A DNA stretch of 64,000 nt from JACVRW01 sp963739095 (GCA_963739095.1 CAVTZF010000018.1:272656-336655), one strand, 5' to 3'; counted from the stretch's first letter, positions 8,002 to 17,800 are shown. Notes: generated from the sequence alone by a model not told the origin. Numbers and translations: made by a program.

Positions 8002-9399
8002 TCAGCAGGCTGCGTGCGCGCGGGGATTCACGGCCGCCGGACAAGCTCGGGCTGCAGTCCGCACCCTGATCGTCGCGGCGTCCCTGTCGACCCGGCGTCG
8101 TCGCCGCGTGGGGATGACGGCGTCTTCGGGCGGGACCGGTGACGGCGCGGACGCCGTGGGGATGTCCGCGCTCGCGCCGTTGGTGACAGTATCCGCAGTG
8201 ACGTTCTGGCGCAGCCGGAAGGTGGTGCGGAACGTCTTGCGCTGACCGGGCCCCAGCAGACCGGTCGTGAGGCACAGCCTACGGCCGGCAGCTGGTTGCA
8301 GACGCGCCGTGGACCGCACGAACGTCAGCGCGCGTGGCGCCCGGTCGCACGCACGTACCCCGCGCACCGGCGCGTCGCCGCGGTTTCTGACGCCGATCCG
8401 GTACGTGATGAGCTGCCCCGGCAGCGCGGACCGCGTTTGTGTCGTCTTGTCGATGACGATCGGCGGCGAGGGTCCTTCACCACCACCCGGGCAGTCTGGC
8501 GGACCAGGGCCGTTACTCGGAGTGATACTCACGTTGTCGAACAGGTAGCCACCACCGGCGGGGCCAGAAAACCCGGGCACGCTGGAGCGGAACTGCAGGC
8601 TGTTGATGTCGGCTGGCGTATTGGCGTTCGGCGGCGGCGCCTGCTCCGGAGCGGTGCGGTAGTAGTTCTCCCACGTCGTGAAGCACTGACCGGCGTCACG
8701 ACCGTCGACGGCGATTCGCACCAGGTCGTTGTCCGGGCCGCGGTTGACCTTGATCCAGAACCTGATCGTGTGTGGAACCGCACGGTTCTGAAGCAGCGCA
8801 AGGTCGTAATTCTCGAACTTGCCATCGACCTCGGGGGCATCGGAGGCGCTGACCTGAATACCGTCCGGGGTGTCTTGCAGACCCACCCAGGACATGCGCG
8901 AGCCCTCGCCAGAGTCCGGGCTGACGCTCAAGAACAGTCCGGGCTGGTAGGCGCGCGTCGTGGACATAAACGCGAACTGGGCCATGAACACCTGATTGAC
9001 CCGGTCCTCGCCGACCTGTACTGACTCCCTTGGGGAATACGTCTGGTAGAAGAACTCACCGTTCGCACAGAGGTTCGACATACGCAACGATTGACTGCCG
9101 AACCCAGGAGGATCGCCAGCAGGAGCGACAGTGTTGGGGACAACCGCCTGGTCGTACTGTCCTAGGGTTGGGTTTGGGTTACACGACGGAATCGCGCCAA
9201 GGGGAGCGCTCTTCCAGGGGAAGCCGCCGACGCCGCTCTGTCCGTTGACGGACCCAGGGTGGAAGAGGAGCGGCTCAAAGAGCGTGATGGAGGCCGCTGC
9301 GACTCCGCCTGGGAGCAGAGCGAAGCTGACGAACGTGGCGAGCACCCCCACGATCGCGGCACGCGGGGCAGGACGGGTGCGGCGGTTGGAATCGCGCAC
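8002..9399 (-). CDS. Secreted protein with C-terminal DUF11-like repeat
   Basis: Predicted 465 aa from a GTG at 9399 with a GGAGAGGGGGG ribosome site. An N-terminal signal peptide (AIVGVLATFVSFALLPGGVAAA) is followed by a beta-rich region of about 270 residues with QSLRMSN and FWIKVNRGPDNDLVRI, resembling a concanavalin-type beta sandwich, though I cannot name the family. From about residue 325, IVIDKTTQTRSALPGQLITY and YRIGVRNRGDAPVRGVRACD match the DUF11 or surface-anchored conserved repeat. The tail is very Arg/Ala-rich and may be extended by an indel near the end. Probably an extracellular or surface protein of unknown role. No operon partners are evident. Confidence 0.7.
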   Translation of the reverse strand: MRDSNRRTRPAPRAAIVGVLATFVSFALLPGGVAAASITLFEPLLFHPGSVNGQSGVGGFPWKSAPLGAIPSCNPNPTLGQYDQAVVPNTVAPAGDPPGFGSQSLRMSNLCANGEFFYQTYSPRESVQVGEDRVNQVFMAQFAFMSTTRAYQPGLFLSVSPDSGEGSRMSWVGLQDTPDGIQVSASDAPEVDGKFENYDLALLQNRAVPHTIRFWIKVNRGPDNDLVRIAVDGRDAGQCFTTWENYYRTAPEQAPPPNANTPADINSLQFRSSVPGFSGPAGGGYLFDNVSITPSNGPGPPDCPGGGEGPSPPIVIDKTTQTRSALPGQLITYRIGVRNRGDAPVRGVRACDRAPRALTFVRSTARLQPAAGRRLCLTTGLLGPGQRKTFRTTFRLRQNVTADTVTNGASADIPTASAPSPVPPEDAVIPTRRRRRVDRDAATIRVRTAARACPAAVNPRAHAAC

Positions 9400-9665
9400 G
9401 GCGACCCCCCTCTCCGGAGAACATGTCGGGCCAGACCGGAAAAGCCCTGATCTAGCGATCGACCTTACCCCAGTTCTGCATGGGCGGTCAACCTATCGGG
9501 GTGGTCCTGCAAGCTGCCGTTCGCAAGGCCGCCGGATGGTCGCTGAAGCGCCCGGTCATCAACCCCATAACAACGTCGCCGACCGCGCTTGGGCACCACG
9601 TGCGGCTCTGAACGGCCCGAACCCTAGAAGCCGTGGGGCTGCGCCAGTAGTCGCCGAAGCGGTCC

Positions 9666-9922
9666 TCAACCCTCGATCCGCGTCAGATACTTGTGCTCCC
9701 GGCACCACGTCCGGCAGTAGTTCTGATCCTTACGGACCGGCAGAACGTCTGCCCGCATGTGCGGCATGTGCGTTCGGGGAGGGGTTCGCGACGTCGGGCG
9801 CGTTTAAGCGGTCGCGATACGCTGCCCTGCTGCTTTGTCTCAGTCGGTCGACTGGCAGCAACGCCCCTAGCTCGGCAGGCGCTCCCGTCAATTGGCCGCT
9901 GCCACACGACGCCTCGATGCAC
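9666..9922 (-). pseudogene. Possible small zinc-ribbon protein, frame broken
   Basis: On the minus strand one frame reads ERTCRTCGQTFCR and, after a single-base shift near 9735, continues KDQNYCRTWCREHKYLTRIE and a stop at 9666. Together they give a CxxC...CxxxC zinc-ribbon pattern. The upstream limit is unsure; 9922 is only the first possible start of the first frame. It lies downstream of the small membrane protein and the 79-aa protein on the same strand and may be the last gene of that set. Low certainty. Confidence 0.3.
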
Positions 9923-9989
9923 TCCATTCCGCCAATTCCGGTCGCGACGGCGTTGGACCGCTTCTTGTTCTTCTCGGCCTGCTCACCGA

Positions 9990-10247
9990 ACGCCATCAGC
10001 GTCGTGAACTCGGGGCCGTCCTCGGAGCGCAGCGCCTCGATGAACGGCTCGCGTCCTCGATCGCGGTCTCGATGGCGGACCCCCAGCGCTTGAACGCCCC
10101 GCGGTCTTCGGCGGGCGGCTCGACCTCGCGGAACTTGCTCGGGTGTTCCTTCGCGTCGGCAATACCAGCCGCCCTGGCCAGGGCCACGGCGAACAGCGAC
10201 ATGAACACGAACCAGGCGCCGAGCACGCTTGCGATCGCAACGATCAT
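9990..10247 (-). CDS. Small membrane protein, probably frameshifted
   Basis: An ATG at 10247 overlaps the stop of the upstream 79-aa gene (ATGA), so the two are translationally coupled. The start reads MIVAIASVLGAWFVFMSLFA, one membrane segment, followed by a charged stretch (GIADAKEHPSKFREVEPPAE). The frame ends in a Ser/Arg-rich run. A neighbouring frame (REPFIEALRSEDGPEF, then MAFGEQAEKNKKRS) looks more protein-like, so an indel near 10050 probably breaks the gene and its true end is nearer 9890. I recognise no family. The coupling suggests it works with the 79-aa protein. Confidence 0.45.
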
Positions 10248-10483
10248 CGGGCGTCCTCCCGGCCCACGTCGCGAACGACGCGGAACTGGACGACGTTGTC
10301 GGCCTCGACAGCCAACGCCTCGTCATCAGCAACACGCTCGCCGGCCTCGCGGGCCTCGACCGTGTCGCGCAGCCACACACAGGCAGCCGCCACAGCGATC
10401 GCCCGGTCGCCGGTCGCTGCCATTACCTTGTCCCAGGCTTCGGCCTTCTCCTCGACCATCGCCCTGTCAGTCAAAGCCGTCAC
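10244..10483 (-). CDS. Small protein of an uncharacterised family, copy 1 (79 aa)
   Basis: A GTG start at 10483 follows GAGGAGAACGA. The protein is acidic and helical: EEKAEAWDKVMAATG, CVWLRDTVEAREAGERV, EADNVVQFRVV. It is clearly paralogous to the 86-aa product at 22983-23243: both share an AWD.VM..T motif, a WLRD.V.AREA..RV block, AVE..NVV and a C-terminal DAR. I know no function for this family. In both places it is the first gene of a minus-strand unit, overlaps the next gene by ATGA, and is divergent from a conserved TTGAC promoter. The partner differs: here a small membrane protein, there a histidine kinase. Confidence 0.7.
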   Translation of the reverse strand: MTALTDRAMVEEKAEAWDKVMAATGDRAIAVAAACVWLRDTVEAREAGERVADDEALAVEADNVVQFRVVRDVGREDAR

Positions 10484-10521
10484 TCGTTCTCCTCGCTCGT
10501 TGACGAGATGCTAACAAGCTC

Positions 10522-10549
10522 TTGACGGATCGCCAACAACATTTAGAGT
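10522..10549 (+). promoter_or_regulatory. Promoter, duplicate of the TetR promoter at 23385
   Basis: TTGACG, a 16-base spacer, then TAGAGT, with an ATG seven bases after the -10. From the -35 to the fourth codon of the ORF the sequence is nearly identical to 23385-23430, differing at only a few positions. An RNA made here would begin at or next to the ATG and so be leaderless. Confidence 0.75.
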
Positions 10550-10555
10550 CGTTTT

Positions 10556-10672
10556 ATGAGCACGACGGGCCGAGTTCCGCCTCACGGAGGGCGAGCAGGT
10601 CAAGCAGGGACGAGCACGGACAGGATGAAGGGTCGACGTATGGCTGCAGCTGCCAAGATCCGCCTTGAGTAA
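10556..10672 (+). pseudogene. 38-aa leaderless ORF, likely remnant of a TetR gene
   Basis: An ATG immediately follows the promoter and opens a 38-codon frame ending in TAA at 10672. The first four residues (MSTT) and their codons equal those of the TetR gene at 23419; after that the sequences diverge and no HTH is recognisable. The most economical reading is a duplicated promoter and start whose regulator body was lost. It could instead be a genuine small leaderless peptide. Confidence 0.4.
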
Positions 10673-10774
10673 GCGTTCTGGCAGGCGCTGCTCCTAAACC
10701 TTGAGTAGAGGCCTAGGCTTGCGGGCCGGACGTTCGTCGTCAAGCACGCCTTGATTCACTGGTGACGGGCCGGC

Positions 10775-11419
10775 ATGCACGAGACCGTCGACATCCGAGT
10801 CATCCTGGTCGACGACCACGAGCTCTTCCGCCGGGGGCTTCGCGAGCTGCTCGAGGAGCAGGGCCTGCGGGTAATTGGAGAGGCGGGGGACGGCGAGGAC
10901 GCCCTGCGTTTGGCGAGCCACGCGCAGCCGGACGTCGTCGTAATGGACCTCCACCTGCCGCGGATGTCCGGAGTCGAGGCCGCCCGTAAGCTCGCGGTCG
11001 CGGCGCCGGCGGTCAAGGTGCTCATGCTGACCATCTCCGGTGACGAGCAGTCGGTCACCGAGGCAATCGAAGCGGGGGCCCAGGGCTACCTGCTGAAGAG
11101 CGCAACCATCGACGAGATCGCGGTCGGCGTGCGGGCAGCGGCCGCCGGCGAAGCGCTGGTCTCGCCCCGTATCGCCGCGCAGCTCCTCGAGCGTTTGCGC
11201 AGGGGCCAGACAGCCGTTGTGCCGGGCGCCAGCCTCACCGAGCGGGAGCGCGAGGTGCTTCGACTGGTCGCGGAGGGACGCGACAACCAGGAGATCGCGG
11301 AGGCGCTGACGATCAGCCCCAGCACGGTCAAGAACCACGTCTCGAGCATCCTCGAGAAGCTGGGGCTGGACAACCGCATCCAGGCCGCGGTGTACGCCGT
11401 GCGCAGGGGAATCGCTTGA
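10775..11419 (+). CDS. NarL/FixJ-family response regulator upstream of tad operon
   Basis: Predicted 214 aa. The N-terminal receiver domain has acidic residues in LVDDHELF, phospho-acceptor Asp58 in VVVMDLHLPRMSG, and the switch Thr/Lys regions MLTISG and YLLKSA. A LuxR-type HTH occupies about residues 150-212 (LTEREREVLRLVAEGRDNQE, then SPSTVKNHVSSILEKLG). No kinase gene is adjacent; the nearest candidate is the kinase at 22243. It lies 185 bases before flp on the same strand, so control of the tad operon is a reasonable inference. The upstream ribosome site is weak. It differs clearly in sequence from the second NarL-type regulator at 21587. Confidence 0.92.
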   Translation: MHETVDIRVILVDDHELFRRGLRELLEEQGLRVIGEAGDGEDALRLASHAQPDVVVMDLHLPRMSGVEAARKLAVAAPAVKVLMLTISGDEQSVTEAIEAGAQGYLLKSATIDEIAVGVRAAAAGEALVSPRIAAQLLERLRRGQTAVVPGASLTEREREVLRLVAEGRDNQEIAEALTISPSTVKNHVSSILEKLGLDNRIQAAVYAVRRGIA

Positions 11420-11603
11420 GCTAGCTGCGGCGCTGTCTGGGGCCGTTCAAGCCGTTGAACGCAAGATGAGCCTGGCGGCCTATGGCACTCCGGCGGACCT
11501 GACGCATCTTGGAGTCAGGCCCGCGTGCCGGTCTCCGCAGGAGTCGAGCGACCGGGTCTAACAACCAAATCCAGCTTGACCCTGCGGAAGGAGGTGAATT
11601 CTC

Positions 11604-11782
11604 TTGCTGAACCTCATTCAGGCCCTCGTCGGCCGCATAAGACGCGATGAGGAGGGCCAGACCATCGTCGAGTACGCGACTCGTGCTCGGCGGCATCTCC
11701 CTCGTCCTGATCGCGGCTTTCGCCGCCGGTCTCGGCACCGCCGTCGACGATGCTCATCACGGACATCGTCACGAAGCGCTAG
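11604..11782 (+). CDS. flp: Flp/Fap-type pilin (frame interrupted twice)
   Basis: A textbook ribosome site (AAGGAGGTGA) precedes a TTG start. The product reads MLNLIQALVGRIRRDEEGQT, then IVEYA, and after a single-base shift at about 11679 LVLGGISLVLIAAFAAGLGT, then a second shift near 11752 and LITDIVTKR to a stop at 11782. This is a short pilin of about 58 aa with the prepilin-peptidase type cleavage region before the hydrophobic helix, and the Glu/Tyr pair typical of Flp pilins in VEY. Both shifts behave like single extra bases. The corrected protein is complete, so I read the interruptions as probable sequence errors. It is the major subunit of the tad pilus. Confidence 0.8.
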
Positions 11783-11800
11783 GCGTACGTCGCCTAGCGC
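11776..11800 (+). terminator. Perfect hairpin overlapping the flp stop codon
   Basis: GCGCTAGGCG-TACGT-CGCCTAGCGC is a perfect 10-bp stem with a 5-base loop. It includes the flp stop codon in the left arm. There is no T tract. It may attenuate transcription into the rest of the operon or stabilise the 3' end of a short flp mRNA, which would give more pilin than assembly proteins. Confidence 0.6.
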
Positions 11801-11959
11801 GCTCTCGGCCCGGTCACGCGCGCTACGCAGGCGTACCGGGCCGGCCGCACCCCCTCTCCCACTCTCCACTTTCTCCCACGAACCGATCCCAACACCATCG
11901 CTCTTGCGAACGACCAGCGACAAGCCATCCTTAGCCGGCCCTCGCGCCGGGCTCCGTGC

Positions 11960-12457
11960 GCCCGGAGCGCGCCTCGCTCCGCGCTGCCGCCCGCATCCGG
12001 GGACTCGCGCGGCGAGTCCGGCGTCGCGATCGTCGAGTTCGCGCTGGTCCTGCCGCTGTTCCTGATGCTGGTCGTCCTGGTGATCCTCGACTTCGGCCGG
12101 GCGATCAACTACTGGATCGACGACGACCCACCTCGCCAGCGAGGGCGCCCGCCTCGCGGCCGTGACCGCGTCCCGCGGCGGCGAGCCTCCAGGACTACAT
12201 CCGCAACAAGGCCGACACCGAGGAGCTCCGCGACGGCGGCAGCCGCTCGATCGACTCGCCGCTGCGGGTCTGCGTCGACTTCCCGGATCCCGACGACGGG
12301 ACGACGCACGTCGGCGACCCGGTCGAGGTCACGGTCACGACGACCTACAAGTGGATTCCGATCCTCGGCATCGGACCGTCGCATCGGACATCACCGGCAG
12401 CGCCACCATGCGCCGCGAGCGCGCGCCGAGCTACGTCGCGGAGGTGCTGCATCATGA
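11960..12457 (+). CDS. TadE-like pseudopilin (frame interrupted)
   Basis: The start is not clear. One frame reads SRGESGVAIVEFALVLPLFL, then MLVVLVILDFGRAINYWIDD: the TadE signature of a Gly-x-x-x-Val-Glu-Phe junction followed by one membrane helix. After single-base shifts near 12122, 12190 and 12370 it continues HLASEGARLAAV, DYIRNKADTEELRDGG, then VCVDFPDPDDGTTHVGDPV and YKWIPILGIG, ending in a region with GSATMRRERAPS. The length of about 160 aa fits minor pseudopilins. It ends in an ATGA overlap with the next gene. Role: minor pilin or assembly factor of the tad pilus. Confidence 0.7.
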   Translation, partial: ARSAPRSALPPASGDSRGESGVAIVEFALVLPLFLMLVVLVILDFGRAINYWIDDDPPRQRGRPPRGRDRVPRRRASRTTSATRPTPRSSATAAAARSTRRCGSASTSRIPTTGRRTSATRSRSRSRRPTSGFRSSASDRRIGHHRQRHHAPRARAELRRGGAAS

Positions 12458-14400
12458 CCCGCCGGCTACTCCAGCGCCTCGCACCACGAGGAGCGCGGCG
12501 GCGTGATCATCTTCGTCGCCGGCTTTCTGCCGCGTCGCTGATCGCCGTCGCCGTCTTCGTCATCGACGTCGGCAACGGCATGGAGCACCGCCGCCACCTC
12601 CAGACGCAGGCGGACGCCGGCGCCCTCGCGGCCGCCCAGGAGTTCTCGCGCTGCTTCCCGACAAGAGCGGCACGAACACGCGATCGAGGAGCAGGCGCTC
12701 GAGTACTCGGCGCGCCGCAGCACAACGCGCAGATCGGCGCGCCAGACGCTCAGAGTCGTGTGGACCCGTCGCATCAACGCGACGGGCTACAACGCCGCCG
12801 TCCTACTCGGACGGCAAGCCCTGTGACACGGGGTTCGTCGACGTGAAGCTGACCGAGAAGGACTCGCCGCCGTTCTTCGCCTTCGTTCGGCAACCACGAC
12901 TACAGGGCGCACGCGCGCATCCAGGCGTTCCGCCTGCACAGCTCGAACAAGCTGCTTCCGATCGCGGCCGAGGACCCGACGCCCAGAGCCGCCCGGGCCA
13001 TCTTCGTCGACGAGACCACCGGCGACACGCTGGCCGAGGTCCCGCTCAAGCGGAACGGCAGACAGGGCGGGCTCGCGATCTGGGACAACTCGCAGGCCCC
13101 GGTGCCCGTGCCGATCACGGCGCGAGCACGTGGGCGTGCGCATCGCGCTCAGCGGTCCACCTCGACGACCTGCGGCAGCTACCTCGTCGTCTGCTACGAC
13201 ACCGGCGCCCCGAACCAGGGACTCCTCCACATCCAGGGCTGGTCCGCGGCGGGAACCGTCACCCAGAACCCGCCGAACGGGCCCCAGAGTCCGCCGCTCG
13301 CCCGCAGCGTCTCGCTCGACAAGGGCACCTGCGCCGACCCCTACTTCTCCTCCGCCACCGCGCACCTGCAAGGTCGACGTGCGGGCGAGGGTCGACTTCG
13401 GCAACGACCCCGCGAAGGTGGGCGCCAAGCTCACTCGCGAAGGTCGCGGGGACGAGCTACCCCATGACCTACGACAGCGTCACGCAGACGTGGTCGACGG
13501 GTGCTGTGGTCCCGGTTCCGGCGGCAGGCGCGAGCGCCGCGCCCAGGGACGTCGCCCTGGAGTGGGAGGAGACGGAGGGCAAGATCGACACCCAGACCTG
13601 CAAGGCCAACAAGAATCCGTGCTGCAACGGCGCCTTCGGCGTCCAGCAGCGCGTCTTCAGCGCGAACCCCCGACCGCTCCGGCAACATCGCCCTGGCCCA
13701 GGTGTCGGAGAGCGGCTGTCCCGTGGACGAACTCGCTCGAGCGCTGCAGCGCGGTCCTGCCAGCTGCAGCCACAGCCTCGTCGTCAAGATCGGCGCTGGC
13801 GGGGACGCTCGAGCTCTCCAGCCTGAGCGACCCACCGGTGCGGCTGCGCGTCGCCGACGGGCAGCCAGACCCAGTCCGTCGACTGCGATCCGGCCGTCAA
13901 CCAGCTGAAGGACGAGCTCGCCAACGGCTGCTCTCCCAGCTACACGGTGAACACCGGCACGACCGTGCCCCGGCTCGCTTGGAAGCACGCCCCAGCCCTG
14001 GAGCTGCGTGGCGGCGGAGACCGGCAGCAAGACCGGTCACGTCGGACCGGGCTTGAACCAGCGGGTCTTCGGCGATGAGAAGGCCAACAGGTGCACGTCC
14101 CCCAACCACTGGGGCGGCGACATCCCTGCGGGCGACCCCCGGATCGTCTACGTCTTCGTCACGCCGGTCGGCTCGTTCGACGGCAGCGGCAACGACACCA
14201 AGCCGGTGCTCGGGCTCGCCGCCTTCTATCTGACCGGCTGGGACCGCGACCCGTGCGCCGGCGACGACCAGCCGAATGACAAGGCCGAGATCGTCGGCCG
14301 CTTCATCAAGTACGTGGAAACCCCAAATGAGGGCGGTGCGGGTGATGACACCTGCGACCTCAGCTCGCTCGACGTCTGCGCCGCCGTGCTCGTCGAGTAA
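12454..14400 (+). CDS. TadG-like pilus assembly protein (frame interrupted)
   Basis: An ATG at 12454 overlaps the TadE stop. The early part contains LIAVAVFVIDVGNGMEHRRH and LQTQADAGALAAAQEF, the membrane helix and QADAGALAAA motif of putative TadE/TadG-like Flp assembly proteins. Fragments in three frames follow, among them HARIQAFRLHSSNKLLPIAA and IFVDETTGDTLAEVPLKRNG. The last stretch is IVYVFVTPVGSFDGSG, then LAAFYLTGWDRDPCAGDD, ending DVCAAVLVE. About 640 aa if repaired. Many single-base indels (at least eight) are needed. The stop codon overlaps the ribosome site of cpaB. Confidence 0.65.
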
Positions 14401-14413
14401 GGAGAACCTCCCA

Positions 14414-15216
14414 ATGTTGTTGACCAAACCCAAGTCACCCTCACCGCCCCGTGCGGCGGCGGCCCGCTCTCGTCGCGAGGCGGGACGCTGCTGGTCGCGG
14501 CGCTGCTCTCGCTGGTCGCGGCTGGCGCGCTGCTGCTGTTCCTGCGCGAGTACCGCGACGATCTGACGGCCTCGGACGGCGTGCAGGTGCTCGTGGCCCG
14601 CAGCCTCGTGCCCAAGGGCACGCCCGGCGAAGTGGTCGCGGAGAAGCGCCTGTACAAGCTCGCCGAGATCAAGAAGTCGCAGCTCGAGGACGGCGCGCTC
14701 ACCGACCCGGACGACGCTGAAGAAGCAGGCGGCGACGGCGGACCTCTTCCCCGGCCACCAGCTCCAGGCGACCGACTTCGAGCCGTCCGACGACTCCGTC
14801 CGAAGCCGGCTGGCGGGCTTTGAACGGGCGATGGCGGTTCCCGTCGACGGAGCTCACGGAATGGTCGGCAAGATCGAGTGCGGGCGACCGCGTGGACGTG
14901 ATCACGACGCTCGGACACCGGCACCAGCTCGGTGACGGTCGCCGCAGGTCGCCGCGCGCAACGTGCTCGTCCTCGGCGTCCCGGACGGCGACGGCTCGGG
15001 TGTGGCCGGGCGACAGGAGCAGGTGACCATCCGCGTGCCCGACGAGGCCGTGCCGCCGATCGCCAAGGCTGCCGACGGCGGCCAGATCTGGCTGGTGCTG
15101 CGTCCGGCCGTCGGGGCGCGTTCCCACGAGACGGACGCCGTGCTCGAGCGGCATCAGGAACGGGCAGCACATCGACGCCGATGTGGACATCGACGCAACG
15201 GTCGAGGAGTCGCTGA
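14414..15216 (+). CDS. cpaB: CpaB/RcpC-like Flp pilus assembly protein (frame interrupted)
   Basis: ATG at 14414 after AAGGAGAACC. A cytoplasmic stretch and one membrane helix (LLVAALLSLVAAGALLLFLR when repaired) are followed by an SAF-type domain: DGVQVLVARSLVPKGTPG and VVAEKRLYKLAEIKKSQLED. Later frames give GDRVDVITTL and QEQVTIRVPDEAVPPIAKAA, the RcpC/CpaB C-terminal part. It ends in a TGATG overlap with cpaE. CpaB proteins sit on the outer face and are thought to gate or stabilise the pilus channel. Interrupted by several single-base indels; about 265 aa when repaired. Confidence 0.75.
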
Positions 15217-16435
15217 TGAGCACGCCGATCAGGATCCTCGTCGCTCTCGACGCCGGCGCGGAGCGGGACACGGTCGAGGCCGTGCTGCCCGGTCCGGCCC
15301 GGGGTGGAGCTGGCGGGCGTGGCGGACAGCCTCGAGGCCGGCTGGCATCACGCTGGCCGACGAGGCGATCGACGCCGTGCTCGTGGGCAGCGCCGGCAGC
15401 GCCGACGGAGCCCTCTCGTTCGCCGAGGGAGTGGCGGGCCACTACCCCGACCGTCCGTGCTCCTCCTCCATGCGGGCACTCCCAACGGCCTCGCGGCCAG
15501 GGCCTTGGCGGCGGGCGCCGAGGACCTCCTCGAGCTTCCGGCATCGAACGGCCAGCCGCCCTCTCCCGCGGACCGCGAGCGCGTGGCGGCCGAGCTGCAG
15601 ACCGCGCTTCAGAAGGCGGTGGCGCGTCGCCGGCGGGCCACGGCCGGCCCGCGCGCCGCAAAGGGCCGGATGATCGTGGTGCTGGGCCCGAAGGGCGGGG
15701 CGGGCAAGACGCTCGTCTCGTCGCAGCCTGGCCGTCACGCTCGCCGAGACGGGCGAGCGGGTGGTGCTGCTCGACCTCGACCTCCAGTTCGGAGACGTCG
15801 GGCTCGCGCTGGGCCTGCCGCCCGCCAAGACCATCCACGACCTCGTCGTCTCCGGCGGCTCGCTGGACGCCGAGAAGCTGGCCGACTACCTCGTCACCGC
15901 ACGAATCGGGGGCGCGCGTGCTACAGGCACCCGCCCGGCCGGATCAGGCGGCCGCCATCGGCGTCGAGTTCCTCCGCGCGCCTGTTCGATGTCGTGCGGG
16001 CGACGGAGGACTGGATCATCGTCGACGGCTCGCCGGGCTTCACGCCCGAGATCATCGCGGCGATCGAGCCGTCGACCGACATCTGCATGGTCGGCACGGT
16101 TGACGCCCCGGCGCTGAAGAACACGAAGCTCGGGCTCGAGACGCTCGAGATGATGGGCGTCGAGCCGAGCCGGGTGAAGCTCGTGCTGAACCGCGCCGAC
16201 AGCCGAGTGGGAGTCACGCCGGAGGACGTGCAAGCGATAACCGGCCGCGCCGCCGACGCGCTCGTGCCGAGCCACCGCGACGTGGCCCGGTCGGTCAATG
16301 AGGGACGTCCCATCGTGACCAGCCAGCCGGGCTCGCAGCCGGCCCGCGCACTGCGCGGTCTTGCGGACTCCTATTCCGGTGCGGCCGACCGACGCAACGG
16401 CGTCGCGGCGCAGGCTGTTCGGGAGGCGGGGTTGA
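15216..16435 (+). CDS. cpaE: CpaE/TadZ-like ATPase (frame interrupted)
   Basis: ATG at 15216 overlaps the cpaB stop. The N-terminal receiver-like domain (IRILVALDAGAERDTVEAVL; HAGTPNGLAARALAAGAEDL) precedes a MinD/ParA-type ATPase with the deviant Walker A GPKGGAGKT, then ERVVLLDLDLQFGDVGLALG, WIIVDGSPGFTPEI and KLVLNRADSRVGV. The C-terminal end in the repaired frame is NGVAARRLFGRRG. It ends in a TGATG overlap with cpaF. TadZ/CpaE proteins place the secretion machine in the cell. At least six single-base shifts (near 15303, 15350, 15460, 15725, 15905, 15980) break the frame, mostly extra bases, while every ATPase motif is preserved. Confidence 0.8.
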
Positions 16436-17785
16436 TGGAACTGGCACAGCGTCTGACCGGCCCGGAGGGCCGGCCCTCCAGCAGCGGCCACGATCCCTTC
16501 GCAGAGGTCAAGGACCGCATCCACAAAGCGGTCATCGGCGGCCTCGGCCCGAGACTCTTCAACACCGAGACCGACCCGGCGACCCTGCGCGACAGGGTGG
16601 CGGCGGACGTCGCGTCGCAGCTCGAGGACGAGCCCGGGATCGCCCGCAGCGACCGCGAGCGGCTGGTGCGCGAGCTGACCGACGACATCCTCGGCCACGG
16701 GCCGCTCGAGCAGCTGCTGGCCGACGACACGATCACCGAGATCATGGTCAACGGTCCACACGAGATCTGGATCGAGCGCCAGGGCCGCCTCTACCGGACC
16801 GACGTGCGCTTCACCGACGACTCGCACCTCCGGCGGATCATCGTGAAGATGGTCGCCCAGGCGGGACGGCGCGTGGACGAGTCGACTCCGATGGTCGATG
16901 CGCGGCTGGCTGACGGCAGCCGGCTGAACGCCGTACTGCCGCCGCTCTCGCTCGGCGGCCCGCTGCTCACGATCCGCAAGTTTCCGAAGCGGCGCCTCGG
17001 CGCGGCCGACCTGTCGCGGCTGGGAACACTCACGCCTGAGACCGTCGACTTCCTCGACCGCTGTGTGAAGGCACGCCTGAACGTGCTCATCTCCGGCGGC
17101 ACCGGTACGGGCAAGACCACGCTTCTCAACGTGCTATCCGCCTCCATCCCCGAGCAGGACCGTGTCGTCACGATCGAGGAGACGGCGGAGCTGCAGTTGC
17201 ACCAGGAGCACGTGCTGCGCCTCGAGGCGCGCAACCGCAACGCCGAGGGCGAAGGCGAGATCTCCATCCGAGACCTCGTTCGCAACACCCTGCGCATGCG
17301 CCCCGACCGCATCATCGTCGGCGAGGTGCCGAGGCGCCGAGGCGCTCGACATGCTGCAGGCGATGAACACGGGCCACGACGGCTCGCTCTGCACGCTGCA
17401 CGCGAACACCCCGCGCGACGCGCTCTCGCGGGCCGAGACGATGGTGCTGATGGCGGGATACGACCTGCCGGTGCGGGCAATCCGCCAGCAGATCTCCTCG
17501 GCCCTCGACCTCGTGGTTCACCTCTCGCGTGTCCGCGACGGCTCGCGTCGCGTGACCGCGATCAGCGAGGTCCTGCGGATGGAGTCGGACGTGATCACCC
17601 TGCAAGACGTCTTCACGTTTCAACAGCAGGAGATCACGGCCGGCGGCAAGGTGGTCGGCCAGCTCGAGTCCACGGGGCTGCGGCCCTCGTTCCTCGACAA
17701 GTTCGAGCGTGACGGCGTCGCCCTGCACACGGGCCTCTTCAACGGCCAAGGCCTGTCCGCCGTGATGGGTGGAGCAAGCCGATGA
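16435..17785 (+). CDS. cpaF: CpaF/TadA secretion ATPase (one frameshift)
   Basis: ATG at 16435 overlaps the cpaE stop. The N-terminal helical domain (KDRIHKAVIGGLGPRLFN) is followed by ILGHGPLEQLLADDTITEIM and VNGPHEIWIERQGRLY, the Walker A ISGGTGTGKTTLLN near residue 225, EETAELQL (Asp/Glu box region), and VRNTLRMRPDRIIVGEV. A single extra base near 17332 shifts the frame, after which EALDMLQAMNTGHDGSLCTL, HANTPRDALSRAETM and the C-terminus follow to 17785. About 449 aa repaired, normal for the family. It powers pilus assembly in the cytoplasm. Confidence 0.88.
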
Positions 17786-17800
17786 CCCGCGCTCAAACCA

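Noticed and set aside
11604..11782. Programmed ribosomal frameshifting in flp
   Set aside because: There is no slippery heptamer or downstream pseudoknot at the shift points, and the same kind of extra base recurs at many unrelated places, so error or mutation is more likely.
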